From Lachnospiraceae bacterium (GTDB lineage Bacteria; Bacillota; Clostridia; Lachnospirales; Lachnospiraceae), in the NCBI GenBank assembly GCA_017513125.1, contig JAFWDI010000028.1:1-64000 (forward strand): 64,000 nt of DNA. The letters run 5' to 3'. Below, piece after piece: positions 26,490 to 35,192 of the stretch (position 1 is the stretch's first letter; each line of letters begins with the position of its first letter). The notes under the pieces are model-generated. The model worked only from the letters and a program-made list of their open reading frames with translations, was not told where the DNA came from and did not search any database. The position numbers and the translations under genes are program-made.

Positions 26490-29072
26490 TTACGCATTAT
26501 ACGGATCCGCTATCCCGCACACCGCGTAATTCTTCACCGAATCCAGCAGAAAATGCATATTTTCCGGCTCATACACAGCCACCATTCCCCTCATCTCCGG
26601 CAGATCCGGACAGATCTCCGGGAAAAGGTCCCGGCCGCCTTCCAGGATCTCCGGGTGATACGCCAGCGTCTTCCGGTCGTTCCAGATGGCGCTGTAGCAC
26701 ATGTCGGCCTCCACCATATCCTGGAACATGTGGCTTCCGTAGCTCAGTTCCGGCATGAATCCGGTCTTCGCGTCCGAGACCTCACAGATCTCCGCGAACC
26801 CTGAGATATCCGCGAACCGCGTCGGTACACCCAGTTCCGGCGACGAAGTGCCGATGCGCCCGGGCGCCAGCAGCAGGAGATTTTTTCCCTGCCCGGCATA
26901 ATGACGGTTGATCCGCCCGACCGCGTCTGCGACGCCGGCCTTCTGCACGTAAGGGAAATCCTTATACTTCTCGGGATCGATCCGGATCACTGCGTCCACC
27001 TTCCGCTTCTTCGAGGTGCCCATGGACGAATCCTCCACCTCGAACAGCACTTCGCTCAGCTTCAGATCCTCCGCGGAGACCGCCTCGCCCTCGCCGCCGA
27101 CGTAGAGCGGCCGGCACTGCAGGAGGTTCACCACGAACTCGCCGCTGCTGTCGAGATTGATCGCGTACTCGATATCCACCGGAGTCTCGTAAACACAGTC
27201 CAGGGTCTTCAGCAGATCCTGCATGAGTCCCGTGAACTCGCGGTTTTCCAGAAGTCCCTGGCAGCTCACGAACCATACGTCACGGTCCTGTCCGGCCTCG
27301 CGCAGGGAACGCTCCGCGTCGTAATCGTGCTCCATTACCGCACGCTTATACCACAGCGGAAGCTCGTTCTCCAGACGCAGAAGAGGGATCTCGCGAATAC
27401 GGTTTTCACGCAGGTCGAGCGCGTCGAGACTGCGCTGTGAGAAGCGGTGTTTGTCAGCGACATTCGTATAGACGGTCACGGTCGGGCGGTCGAGGTTCGC
27501 AAGCCTGGGGTAGTCTTCCCTGGTCCGGTCCACGGCGCGCGTGCCCAGCCCCATGACGAGCCTCAGCATGCCGGCATTCGGATCCATGTTCGGGTACCAG
27601 CGGTAAGCGCTGTGGCTGTAGCCCACGCCCGCCGCGCAGGGCATGAAATACCGGCCGTAGTAGGTTCCGGACACGCGCTGCACCAGCACGGCCATCTGCT
27701 CGTCCCGCTTATCCAGCCCGCGGATCATGCGGTATTCCAGAGCGGAGATATCCATGGTGCTGGCATAGACCGTGCGGACCGCATTCTCAAACGCTTCCAT
27801 CCGCTCCTCCTCGGAGCCCTGGTTCACGCAGAAGACGGATTCGTATTTGCCTGCGAAAGCATTGCCGAAGCCGTCCTCCAGGAAGCTCGACGACCGGACG
27901 ATGAACGGGTTCTGCCCGAAATAATCCAGCACTTTCCGAAACTGCTCGCGGATATTGACCGGGAACTGCCCTGTCAGAAGACGCTCCTTCAGCTCGTCCG
28001 CGGCGGTGAAATAACCCTCCGGAGAGCGCTGGCGGATCCGCAGCCGCCAGTCGCCGTTCGAGACGATATAGGTATAGAACACGTCCGAGCCGATATAGAA
28101 GGAGTCGTGAGGCTCGCTGTGGGCCCGGAACCCGGGCAGCTCCGTCTCCGCGATCTTACGGGCCAGAAGCATGCCGCAGGCTTTCCCGCCGATGGCGCCG
28201 CTGCCGATCATCCGGTCGCGGAGCGTGAAGTAGTCTCCGGGGCTGAAGTATTGCTTCACCAGGAGCTTCAGATGCGGATCCTTCGTCATGGTGCTGTCAA
28301 TGATCTGGTCCTCCATCGCGGCCGTAAACCAGCCGGCATGAAAAGCGGCCCGCGCCATGTTGAAGAAACGGTCGTGGCTGTCGATGTCCTGTTCCTGGAT
28401 CTGCTCGCGCATCCCCTGGATCAGCTGGTAATAGCGGGAAATACTGACGCCGTTGTCGATCAGCCCGAACTCTCCGGTGCCTTTCCGCGCTCCGTGCGGC
28501 ATGAACATGGTCTCGGTGAGCCGCTGCCAGACTTTCAGCGGATGGAGATAGATCCAGTTCTCGTCGGAATATACGTCCAGCAGGAGCTGCGTGGTCTCGC
28601 GGATGCGGGCAATGGCATCGAAAGAATGCCTCCCCCGGAGCACCGGAAAGTAGGCGACGGTATCCAGTTCGAACAGGTAGGGGCAGGTCACACGGAAGAA
28701 ATTACCCATCATCAGGTCCGTGTACCAGACCGACTGCAGTTCCGAGAGGCAGTCGAAAACGTAGAACGCATCCTTTCCGTGCTCCGTGATCAGGTTATGG
28801 ATGCCGACCGTGAACGCTTCGAAACCCTCGTCGGGGTCGAACTCAGCGACCGTCACGCCGGTCAGATCGTCGAGAAGGGGAGGATGCTGTGCGAAACGCA
28901 CATAAATCAGATCCCGGCCGTCCAGCTTCGCCTGTTCCGCGAACGGGATCGCAAAATACCGGAATTCGTCAATGTCGGAGACACGCCAGACGACATTATC
29001 ACCCATGCGGATGTGGTCGAGAATGTCGTCCATCCGGGGGAAACCGCTGAGAATCTTATCAAACGCAGCCAT
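26490..29072 (-). CDS. PEP/pyruvate-binding (PEP synthase-like) protein with degenerate KaiC-like N-terminal domain
   Basis: 860 residues. Residues 1-230 follow the RecA/KaiC layout (GFPRMDDILDHI, then DLIYVRFAQ, FYVFDCLSELQ), but the position of the Walker A loop (MGDNVVWRVSDIDE) lacks GxxxxGK[ST], so ATP hydrolysis there is unlikely. Residues ~290-720 match the ATP-grasp domain of PEP synthase/PPDK (GSGAIGGKACGMLLA, PFIVRSSSFLEDGFGNAFAGKYES, VVNLLQCRPL). The phospho-His swivel and PEP-binding barrel of true PEP synthase are absent, so it may phosphorylate another target. It ends in an unassigned region. GGAGGTG precedes the ATG. Confidence 0.8.
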   Translation of the reverse strand: MAAFDKILSGFPRMDDILDHIRMGDNVVWRVSDIDEFRYFAIPFAEQAKLDGRDLIYVRFAQHPPLLDDLTGVTVAEFDPDEGFEAFTVGIHNLITEHGKDAFYVFDCLSELQSVWYTDLMMGNFFRVTCPYLFELDTVAYFPVLRGRHSFDAIARIRETTQLLLDVYSDENWIYLHPLKVWQRLTETMFMPHGARKGTGEFGLIDNGVSISRYYQLIQGMREQIQEQDIDSHDRFFNMARAAFHAGWFTAAMEDQIIDSTMTKDPHLKLLVKQYFSPGDYFTLRDRMIGSGAIGGKACGMLLARKIAETELPGFRAHSEPHDSFYIGSDVFYTYIVSNGDWRLRIRQRSPEGYFTAADELKERLLTGQFPVNIREQFRKVLDYFGQNPFIVRSSSFLEDGFGNAFAGKYESVFCVNQGSEEERMEAFENAVRTVYASTMDISALEYRMIRGLDKRDEQMAVLVQRVSGTYYGRYFMPCAAGVGYSHSAYRWYPNMDPNAGMLRLVMGLGTRAVDRTREDYPRLANLDRPTVTVYTNVADKHRFSQRSLDALDLRENRIREIPLLRLENELPLWYKRAVMEHDYDAERSLREAGQDRDVWFVSCQGLLENREFTGLMQDLLKTLDCVYETPVDIEYAINLDSSGEFVVNLLQCRPLYVGGEGEAVSAEDLKLSEVLFEVEDSSMGTSKKRKVDAVIRIDPEKYKDFPYVQKAGVADAVGRINRHYAGQGKNLLLLAPGRIGTSSPELGVPTRFADISGFAEICEVSDAKTGFMPELSYGSHMFQDMVEADMCYSAIWNDRKTLAYHPEILEGGRDLFPEICPDLPEMRGMVAVYEPENMHFLLDSVKNYAVCGIADPYNA

Positions 29073-29123
29073 AATACACCTCCGCGCAACGATAGTTTCC
29101 CCCTGATTTGATTTTCTTCTAAA

Positions 29124-29152
29124 AGTGTATTCCGCGCGTGAAAGGAAGTCAA
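29124..29152 (-). promoter_or_regulatory. Promoter of the PEP-synthase-like gene
   Basis: On the minus strand TTGACT (29152-29147), 17-bp spacer, TACACT (29129-29124). The leader is about 45 nt with GGAGGTG. Confidence 0.7.
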
Positions 29153-29169
29153 TACGCGCGCATCGAACC

Positions 29170-29820
29170 TCACGCCTCCAGCGCCGCCATCTCCATGCGC
29201 ACCAGATGTTCCGCTATCATCCGCGTATCCTCAGTCATTCCGTTCGCCGTCCAGCGGTCGATCCATGCCCGCGATCCGTGGAACATATATAAGAACTTCG
29301 CCCCGAACGGCAGACTATCTCCGGGCGCCTGCCCCGCGGGTTCGACCATCTGCAGGATCTTTTCGCGCATCAGCGGGTACAGCTTCCGATAGAAATCACT
29401 CAGGACGTGCCCCCGCATGAGCGCTTCCGCGATCCGCCGGTTCTCCTTTAAGATATCGAGAAAACGCCGGGCCGCGTCCACATTCGCCTCGAAAACCTCC
29501 TCACGCGAACGTCCCGGTCCGGGCACGGTCACCCCGGCTGCGTTTACCAGCGAGCGCACGAGGTCATTTTCCATATCGTCATACAGATGCTCGACCGCCG
29601 TGTAATGCGCGTAAAACGTGTTCCGGCTCACGTCCGCCCGCCGGCAGAGTTCCGTCGTCGTGATATCCACGAGCCGCTTCTGTTCCAGCATATCCAGCAG
29701 CGTTTCCCGGAGGATGTGCTCGGTGCGCCGGAAGCGTTTATCCGGATGTTCTTCGGGACGGTTCTCCGGCCGCAGGGCCACCGGAGGATGCGTCCGGTTC
29801 GCGCGTCGGGCGTTTTTCAT
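29170..29820 (-). CDS. TetR/AcrR-family transcriptional regulator
   Basis: 216 residues. A basic N-terminal extension is followed by the TetR HTH (RFRRTEHILRETLLDMLEQKRLVDITTTELCRRADVSRNTFYAHY is the region around residues 28-72; recognition helix in SRNTFYAHY). A helical ligand-binding domain rich in Met, Leu and Arg follows. It is divergent from the OYE-type reductase at 30048, the common arrangement for a local repressor. Its promoter and a tandem 13-bp repeat overlap in the shared region, suggesting autorepression. GGAG 6 nt before the ATG supports the start. Confidence 0.9.
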   Translation of the reverse strand: MKNARRANRTHPPVALRPENRPEEHPDKRFRRTEHILRETLLDMLEQKRLVDITTTELCRRADVSRNTFYAHYTAVEHLYDDMENDLVRSLVNAAGVTVPGPGRSREEVFEANVDAARRFLDILKENRRIAEALMRGHVLSDFYRKLYPLMREKILQMVEPAGQAPGDSLPFGAKFLYMFHGSRAWIDRWTANGMTEDTRMIAEHLVRMEMAALEA

Positions 29821-29876
29821 AAAGGCTCCTTTCGGGCAATGCTCCGGCCGCCGATCCTGCGTCCGGCCGGTAGCAT

Positions 29877-29902
29877 GTTTTATTTAACAGTTTTATTTAA
29901 CA
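29877..29902. repeat. Tandem 13-bp direct repeat, candidate operator
   Basis: GTTTTATTTAACA occurs twice head to tail (29877-29889, 29890-29902). It covers the predicted start of the tetR transcript. Confidence 0.65.
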
Positions 29903-29907
29903 AATAT

Positions 29908-29937
29908 ATTATAAATGATCGATACAGTACAAAACAA
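29908..29937 (-). promoter_or_regulatory. Promoter of the TetR-family gene
   Basis: On the minus strand TTGTTT (29937-29932), 18-bp spacer, TATAAT (29913-29908). Confidence 0.68.
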
Positions 29938-30047
29938 GAAAAATTGTAATTAAATATTTCTCTCGCCGGAGTAAGGTGGTCTTGACAGACATGATTTGAC
30001 AATTGCGTGTTTCAGGCGACCCGCACATGTTTTTAAGGAGGTCATTT

Positions 30048-32093
30048 ATGTCCGCAAAAAAATATCCTCATCTTTTCGAGCCGCTCGTCCTCGCCGGCTC
30101 AACCGTGTTCCGAAACCGCATGTTCGCATCGGCGACCGGCCCGCAGTTTATGACCGCGCAGCAGGTGCCCACGAGCGAGACCATCGCCCACTATGAGCGC
30201 CGCGCCCTGGGCGGAGCGGCTGCAGTCTGCTTCGGCGACGGCATGGTCGACAGCGAACACGGACGAGTGAACTGGAATCACATCCCGCTCGACCAGCGCA
30301 CCTCGAAGGCCACCCTGTGCTACGCCACGGAGGTCATCAGCCGCCACGGCGCGGTCCCGGTCATTGAGCTGCTGCACGCGGGCAAATACGCGATCAATTC
30401 CGCGCTCCACGGCAATGTCATCTACTCCGCCAGCGACGGCGAAGCCTACGGCGTTCCGTCCACCGCGAAAACGAACAGCTACAGCGGCGCCGGCGACCGG
30501 GAGATCATCCCGGTATATGAAATGCCGGAAGACGTCATAGAAGAGACCATACAGAAATACGCCGACGCGGCGCTCTTCGCGAAAAACTGCGGCTTCGGGA
30601 TGGTAAACATCCACGGCGCCCACGGCTGGCTCATCACGCAGTTCCTGAGCCCGCTGACGAACCACCGCAAAGACAAATGGGGCGGCAGCCTCGAAAACCG
30701 CGCGCGCTTCCCGATCGCCGTCATGGACGCGATCCGCCGCGCCTGCGGCCCGAACTTCCCGATCGAGATGCGCTTCTCCGCGTCGGAGTGCTGCGAGGGC
30801 GGCTACGACGTCGACGAGGCGATCGCCTACGCGAAGATGTTCGACGGCCACCTCGACCTGCTCCACGTGAGTTCGGGACAGTACAGCGGCGCCTACGCGA
30901 TCGTCGACATGTTCGTGCACACGTTCCCGTCCATGTTCAGCCCGGACGGCGCGAACGTTCCATATGCCGCGGCCATCAAGCCCCATGTTCAGATGCCGGT
31001 CGCGACGGTGGGCGCACTGGCGGACGCGGAGTTCCTGGAGGAGATCATCGCGAGCGGGAAGTGCGACGTCGTCGAGATGGCCCGCCAGATCATCTGCGAT
31101 CCCGACACCCCGCGCAAATACCGCGAGGGGCGCGAAGACGAAGTCCGCAAATGCATGCGCTGCTATGCCTGCTTCTCGAACGCGCAGCTGACGAACGGCT
31201 ATCACTGTGCGATCAATCCCGCGGCCGGCCTCGAGACCGTGCTCGCGGTGAACCAGCTGCCGGCCGAGAAGAAGACCGTCCTCGTGGCGGGCGGCGGCAT
31301 GGCCGGCATGACTGCGGCGCTCACAGCGTGGAAGCGCGGCCACCGCGTGATCCTATGCGAGAAGTCCGACCGCCTGGGCGGCGTGCTCCTGTGTGAGCAC
31401 GAGGTGCCTTTTAAGAAGCGCCTCGCCGCGTATATCGACCAGACCGTGCGGCAGATCGAAAAGAGCGATATCGAGGTCCGCCTGAACTGCGAAGTCACGC
31501 CCGCGCTCGTCGAAGAGATCGGGGCGGACGAGGTCATCGCCGCGCTCGGCGGCGAGCAGGCCGTTCCGCCCATCGAAGGTCTCGCGGAAGGAAGGGAGGC
31601 CGGCATCGCCGTGAACTCCGAGGACGCCTTCGCGAACCCCGACGCGCTCGGCGAGAAGGTCGTCATCCTCGGCTGCGGACTCGTGGGCGCGGAGCTCGGC
31701 ATCTACCTGAACGGGCTCGGAAAGCAGGTCGAATTCGTCGAGATCGACGACCACATCAACCTCGGCCGCAACCACCTCTGCGGGACCGCGATCCACATCG
31801 AGTTCCGCGACCGGGGGCTCGCGCCGCATTATAAGACGAAAGCCACGAAGATCGAAGCGGGGAGTACCGGCGCCGTCGTTTACTGCGAGGGTCCGGAAGG
31901 CGCGTTCACGCTCGAGGCCGACAGCGTGGTCATTGCCGCCGGCCGCAGGCCGCACCGCGACGAAGCCATCGCTCTGGGCACCGGAGTGCCGGGCTTCGCG
32001 ATGGTCGGAGACTGCCTGGCCGTGGGCGATATCATGACCGCGAACCAGAAGGCGTTCTCCCGCGCGCTCGACATCGGCAAGAACGTCTGGTGA
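30048..32093 (+). CDS. NADH:flavin oxidoreductase / 2,4-dienoyl-CoA reductase-like (OYE + Fe-S + FAD)
   Basis: 681 residues with the three-part layout of 2,4-dienoyl-CoA and enoate reductases. The FMN TIM barrel covers residues 1-360 (GFGMVNIHGAHGWLITQFLSP, WGGSLENRARF). A 4Fe-4S site follows (CMRCYACFSN with a later HCAINP Cys), then FAD- and NAD-binding Rossmann domains (VLVAGGGMAGMTAAL; VVILGCGLVGAELGIYL). NADH electrons pass FAD to Fe-S to FMN and reduce an activated C=C bond. AAGGAGGT before the ATG at 30048 sets the start. It is divergent from a TetR regulator that probably controls it. Two TTGACA copies (29982, 29996) lie upstream without a clear -10. Substrate unknown. Confidence 0.92.
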   Translation: MSAKKYPHLFEPLVLAGSTVFRNRMFASATGPQFMTAQQVPTSETIAHYERRALGGAAAVCFGDGMVDSEHGRVNWNHIPLDQRTSKATLCYATEVISRHGAVPVIELLHAGKYAINSALHGNVIYSASDGEAYGVPSTAKTNSYSGAGDREIIPVYEMPEDVIEETIQKYADAALFAKNCGFGMVNIHGAHGWLITQFLSPLTNHRKDKWGGSLENRARFPIAVMDAIRRACGPNFPIEMRFSASECCEGGYDVDEAIAYAKMFDGHLDLLHVSSGQYSGAYAIVDMFVHTFPSMFSPDGANVPYAAAIKPHVQMPVATVGALADAEFLEEIIASGKCDVVEMARQIICDPDTPRKYREGREDEVRKCMRCYACFSNAQLTNGYHCAINPAAGLETVLAVNQLPAEKKTVLVAGGGMAGMTAALTAWKRGHRVILCEKSDRLGGVLLCEHEVPFKKRLAAYIDQTVRQIEKSDIEVRLNCEVTPALVEEIGADEVIAALGGEQAVPPIEGLAEGREAGIAVNSEDAFANPDALGEKVVILGCGLVGAELGIYLNGLGKQVEFVEIDDHINLGRNHLCGTAIHIEFRDRGLAPHYKTKATKIEAGSTGAVVYCEGPEGAFTLEADSVVIAAGRRPHRDEAIALGTGVPGFAMVGDCLAVGDIMTANQKAFSRALDIGKNVW

Positions 32094-32202
32094 AACATCG
32101 GTGATCAGACGCCGCACCCGCGGCGCTTCAGACCAGTGATCGCGGAGTCCTGAGGGCAGGCTCCGGATCCATAGAAGCCGGAAGAGGGCACCGGCTCACT
32201 GC

Positions 32203-32240
32203 GCGGCTCCCGTTCAGCCTGAGGACGGGGGCCGCTTTTC
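32203..32240 (+). terminator. Terminator after the OYE-type reductase
   Basis: GCGGCTCCCGT pairs with ACGGGGGCCGC (one T-G pair; 32203-32213, 32225-32235), followed by TTTTC. Confidence 0.75.
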
Positions 32241-32311
32241 GTGCGCGGATCTCCGTACTGTGTTATAACTATACCGTGGCCGGATCGGCCGGCCGCGAAA
32301 GGAGTACCGAC

Positions 32312-33037
32312 ATGAAATACAGAAGATCACTGACCATGACCGCCGCGATATTAGCGGCCCTCTGCCTCGTCTTCGGGGCTGCCGCCTGCGGGTCGGGCGG
32401 CTCGGGCGCTGCGGCGCAGGGCGATGAAACGACAGCCGCCGTTCCGGCCGAGACCGTCAATGCAGATGCCGCGGAAACGCCCGCAGAAGCCTCTGCGGCG
32501 GCCGAAACGCCCGAAAACGAGGAAACGCCCGCTCCCGCGGCTGAAACGCCCGCAGCGGGCTCCGACGTCCTCGTCGTTTATTTCTCGGTCACCGGGAACA
32601 CCCGCGGAGTCGCGGAGCGCATGGCCGCCATCCTCGGCGCGGACACCGCCGAGATCGTGCCGGCGCAGCCCTACACCGACGAAGACATCGACTATTCCAG
32701 CGACGAACCCAGACGCTCCCGCATCGAGGCGGACGACCCGGCCAGTCGCCCGGAGATCGGCGGAGACGAGATCTCCCTCGAGGGGTATGGCACGGTCTTC
32801 CTGGGCTACCCGATCTGGTACGGGCAGGAGCCGCGCATTCTCGACACTTTCGTCGAGTCGCACGACTTCACCGGGATCACCGTCATTCCGTTCTGTACCT
32901 CCGGGTCCAGCGGGATCGGGAGCACCGGCAGCCGCCTGGCGGAGCTGGCCGGCACCGGAGACTGGCTCGAAGGACAGCGCTTCAGCGGCAGCGTGAGCGA
33001 CGAAGAACTGCGCGCGTGGATCGAAGGCCTGTCGTAA
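32312..33037 (+). CDS. Lipoprotein with flavodoxin-like domain
   Basis: 241 residues. The signal peptide ends in the lipobox GAAACG, followed by about 55 residues of Ala/Glu/Thr/Pro-rich linker. A flavodoxin fold follows: VVYFSVTGNTRGVAERMA (phosphate-binding loop), GYPIWYGQEPRI (isoalloxazine loop) and FCTSGSSGIGST. It should hold FMN outside the membrane and pass electrons in respiratory or repair reactions. GAAAGGAG precedes the ATG at 32312. It is the only extracytoplasmic flavodoxin here; its redox partner is not evident. Confidence 0.88.
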   Translation: MKYRRSLTMTAAILAALCLVFGAAACGSGGSGAAAQGDETTAAVPAETVNADAAETPAEASAAAETPENEETPAPAAETPAAGSDVLVVYFSVTGNTRGVAERMAAILGADTAEIVPAQPYTDEDIDYSSDEPRRSRIEADDPASRPEIGGDEISLEGYGTVFLGYPIWYGQEPRILDTFVESHDFTGITVIPFCTSGSSGIGSTGSRLAELAGTGDWLEGQRFSGSVSDEELRAWIEGLS

Positions 33038-33071
33038 TGCGCGGCGGCCGCACTGTCGGAAAGGAGCCTTC

Positions 33072-34025
33072 ATGGGACTCAGTGAAAAGATCGAACGGCT
33101 GAACGAAAAACTGTTCGAAACGAACCCGCTGCTGAGGCACGTGGATATCGAACGCTGGGCGCGGGACAGCGTCCTGCTGAAGGACGACGACCTCGCGGGC
33201 TACCTCGCGGCCGCACAGCGGGAACCGCGGGAGGTGCCGCTGCTGAATATCGGGACGAATACATTGCCCGTCGTACGAGGGATCCCGGAAAAGGTCGTCA
33301 CGGTCGGTCAGCTCGCCACGTATTTCATGGTCCCCGACGAGGTCGTCTTCGAACTCGCAGTAATCAGTGGCTATCAGCTCGAACGGGCGAAAGATCAGCT
33401 GCGGCAGCTCGAAGCGCGCCGCAGGGAGTGGGAGGAGATCTCGGAGCGCATCGGGACCCTGACGGTCCGTTTCCGCGGCGCGGAGTTCGAGTCGACTCTG
33501 GCGGACTCGGCCCGGCTCAGCGCAGTTCCCTTCGACGTTCTGTACGCGGAGTACCTGTACCGCGGGAAGGACCTCGGAAAGGCGCTCGAGGCGCTGCGCG
33601 GCGCTGAAGAGGCGGCGCGGGAGCGGAAAAAGATCGACGGGGTGCTCGCGCTCGGAGAACCCGTCTCTGAGGAGCTCGCCGACGCCTACCGCGAACTGTG
33701 CGCGGAGGGCTTCCGGGCGCGGACCGGCCGGTGGCTTTCCGATATGGAGGACGGCGAAGCCGTGTTCGAGCCCGGGGAGGAGAGGCTCTTCCTGCAGATG
33801 TTCCTGACGGACCCGAAGGGGCCCCGGTCCCGGTGGGAGTTTTCCGACGAGGAGATCGGCCGGATCCGGGCAGGGTACGAGACCATAAAAGAAAGCGGCA
33901 GGCTGCCCGCGGCGGAGTTCCGGGAGCTGCTGCGGATGTCCGCGCAGGGCGTGCTGCCGAGGGAACTGAATACGATGGTGTTCCGGCGGCTGACGGAAGA
34001 TACAGGAGAAGCATTCGCATGGTGA
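33072..34025 (+). CDS. Cytosolic protein of unknown function with coiled-coil and HTH-like stretch
   Basis: 317 residues, not recognised. It is highly charged, with no signal or membrane segment. A coiled-coil stretch (YQLERAKDQLRQLEARRREWEEISERI, around residues 100-130) is followed by a segment patterned like a helix-turn-helix (TLADSARLSAVPFDVLYAEY, around 140-165) and more helices. VTVGQLATYFMVPDEVVFELA near residue 78 also has HTH-like spacing. GAAAGGAG precedes the ATG. Its 3' end overlaps the next gene, a lipoprotein, by 7 nt, so they are coupled. A DNA-binding or structural role is possible but unproven. Confidence 0.7.
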   Translation: MGLSEKIERLNEKLFETNPLLRHVDIERWARDSVLLKDDDLAGYLAAAQREPREVPLLNIGTNTLPVVRGIPEKVVTVGQLATYFMVPDEVVFELAVISGYQLERAKDQLRQLEARRREWEEISERIGTLTVRFRGAEFESTLADSARLSAVPFDVLYAEYLYRGKDLGKALEALRGAEEAARERKKIDGVLALGEPVSEELADAYRELCAEGFRARTGRWLSDMEDGEAVFEPGEERLFLQMFLTDPKGPRSRWEFSDEEIGRIRAGYETIKESGRLPAAEFRELLRMSAQGVLPRELNTMVFRRLTEDTGEAFAW

Positions 34026-34579
34026 TCCGTGACCGGAAAAGACGTATACGCGGGGCCTTGATGGCCTTCCTCGCGGCGCTCGTCATGCTGTGGGCCGCGG
34101 GGTGCGGCGGGAGCGCGGACGCGCCGGCAGCGGAGACGGAGCCGGAGACCGCGGCGGCCGTGCCTGAGACCGCAGATGCGGAGGAAACGACGCCAGCCGA
34201 CACGCCCGCACTCATGCTGACGATCCTCACGACGGACGGTACGGAGACCGCGGTGCCCGTGACCTGGGAAGACAGTGAGACCGTGCGCGCTCTGGGGGAT
34301 CTGGCCGCGGCGTCCCCGGGCGGGTCGCTGACCGTACTCGCGTCGGCCTACGGCGGCTTCGAGCAGGTGGGAGACCTCGGGCAGGCGCTGCCGCGGGACG
34401 ACGTGCGCATCACCACGGAGCCGGGCGACATCGTCCTTTACGCGGGGCACAGCATCTCTGTGTTCTCTGCGCCGAACACCTGGGAGTACACGCTGCTGGG
34501 GCACATCGACCTGGGCGCGGCGGAGATCGAAGAGCTGCTGTCCGGGAGCGGGGTGACGATGGTGTTTCGGGCGGGGTGA
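34019..34579 (+). CDS. Lipoprotein with cyclophilin-like domain
   Basis: 186 residues. An Arg-rich start, a hydrophobic helix and the lipobox WAAGCGG are followed by a Glu/Thr/Pro/Ala linker. A C-terminal domain of about 115 residues (LMLTILTTDG, DLGQALPRDDVRITTEPGDIVLY, GHSISVFSAP, YTLLGHIDLG) has the pattern of the bacterial cyclophilin-like fold family (formerly a DUF). Its activity is unproven; true peptidyl-prolyl isomerase residues are not obvious. The start overlaps the preceding stop by 7 nt with AGGAGA upstream. Confidence 0.75.
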   Translation: MVIRDRKRRIRGALMAFLAALVMLWAAGCGGSADAPAAETEPETAAAVPETADAEETTPADTPALMLTILTTDGTETAVPVTWEDSETVRALGDLAAASPGGSLTVLASAYGGFEQVGDLGQALPRDDVRITTEPGDIVLYAGHSISVFSAPNTWEYTLLGHIDLGAAEIEELLSGSGVTMVFRAG

Positions 34580-34713
34580 GGTGCTCCGGGCAATGTTCCG
34601 GGAGCGTTCATATGGTGGCATATACAGGGCTGTTCGCAGGGGCGGGGGGCTCTGTTTTTTTGCTCTAATCACAGGTATAATTATGCTAGCTTTTTTCGTT
34701 GGAGAGTGGATAA

Positions 34714-35094
34714 ATGTCATTTGAATTTGGTCCTAAATTAAATAGTATTACTACTCGTTTTTCTACCAGAGACCCTAACAACCTTCTGAATAAGCAAGGT
34801 GGATACATTGCATTTGTGGTTTTCTCCAGCGAATTGATTGACCAGAACAGCGTTTATGGAGACACCCTTATGGAAAAGGGAACTGAGTGTGGTGGTAGCG
34901 TCGAAGTATATCGTACCCCTGAAGAAGCAAATGTTCGCAATGATTATTTGGCGCTGTTTGACGGCGGTGCTTTTTCATCCGGATCACATACTGTTGTTGG
35001 TACGGTTATTGTAAGAACTTCTTACCAATTGACTGCCAGTCAACAGTCTGCACTTGAAAGCAGTATCATTGAAGAATTAACAAGCCTTGAATAA
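34714..35094 (+). CDS. AT-rich gene for a 126-residue protein of unknown function
   Basis: By direct count bases 34741-35040 hold 128 G+C of 300 (about 43%), far below the GC-rich neighbours, and codons are AT-ending (AAT, ATT, GTT, TTG). The protein starts MSFEFGPKLNSITTRF. A compact beta/alpha domain has GGYIAFVVFSS, EKGTECGGSVEVYRTPEEAN, FDGGAFSSGSHTVVGTVIV and a C-terminal helix. There is no signal peptide. A TATAAT box (34676-34681) and GGAGAG support expression. I cannot name a family with confidence. Composition suggests recent horizontal acquisition; no integrase or repeat flanks it. Confidence 0.8.
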   Translation: MSFEFGPKLNSITTRFSTRDPNNLLNKQGGYIAFVVFSSELIDQNSVYGDTLMEKGTECGGSVEVYRTPEEANVRNDYLALFDGGAFSSGSHTVVGTVIVRTSYQLTASQQSALESSIIEELTSLE

Positions 35095-35192
35095 ACGAGT
35101 ATATGTTATCAAGTGATGTCTTCGGTTTCGTCTGGGGGTATCATTGATAGGAGAAGGCAAAGAGTAAAATGCCGTTTTATGGAGACTATACT

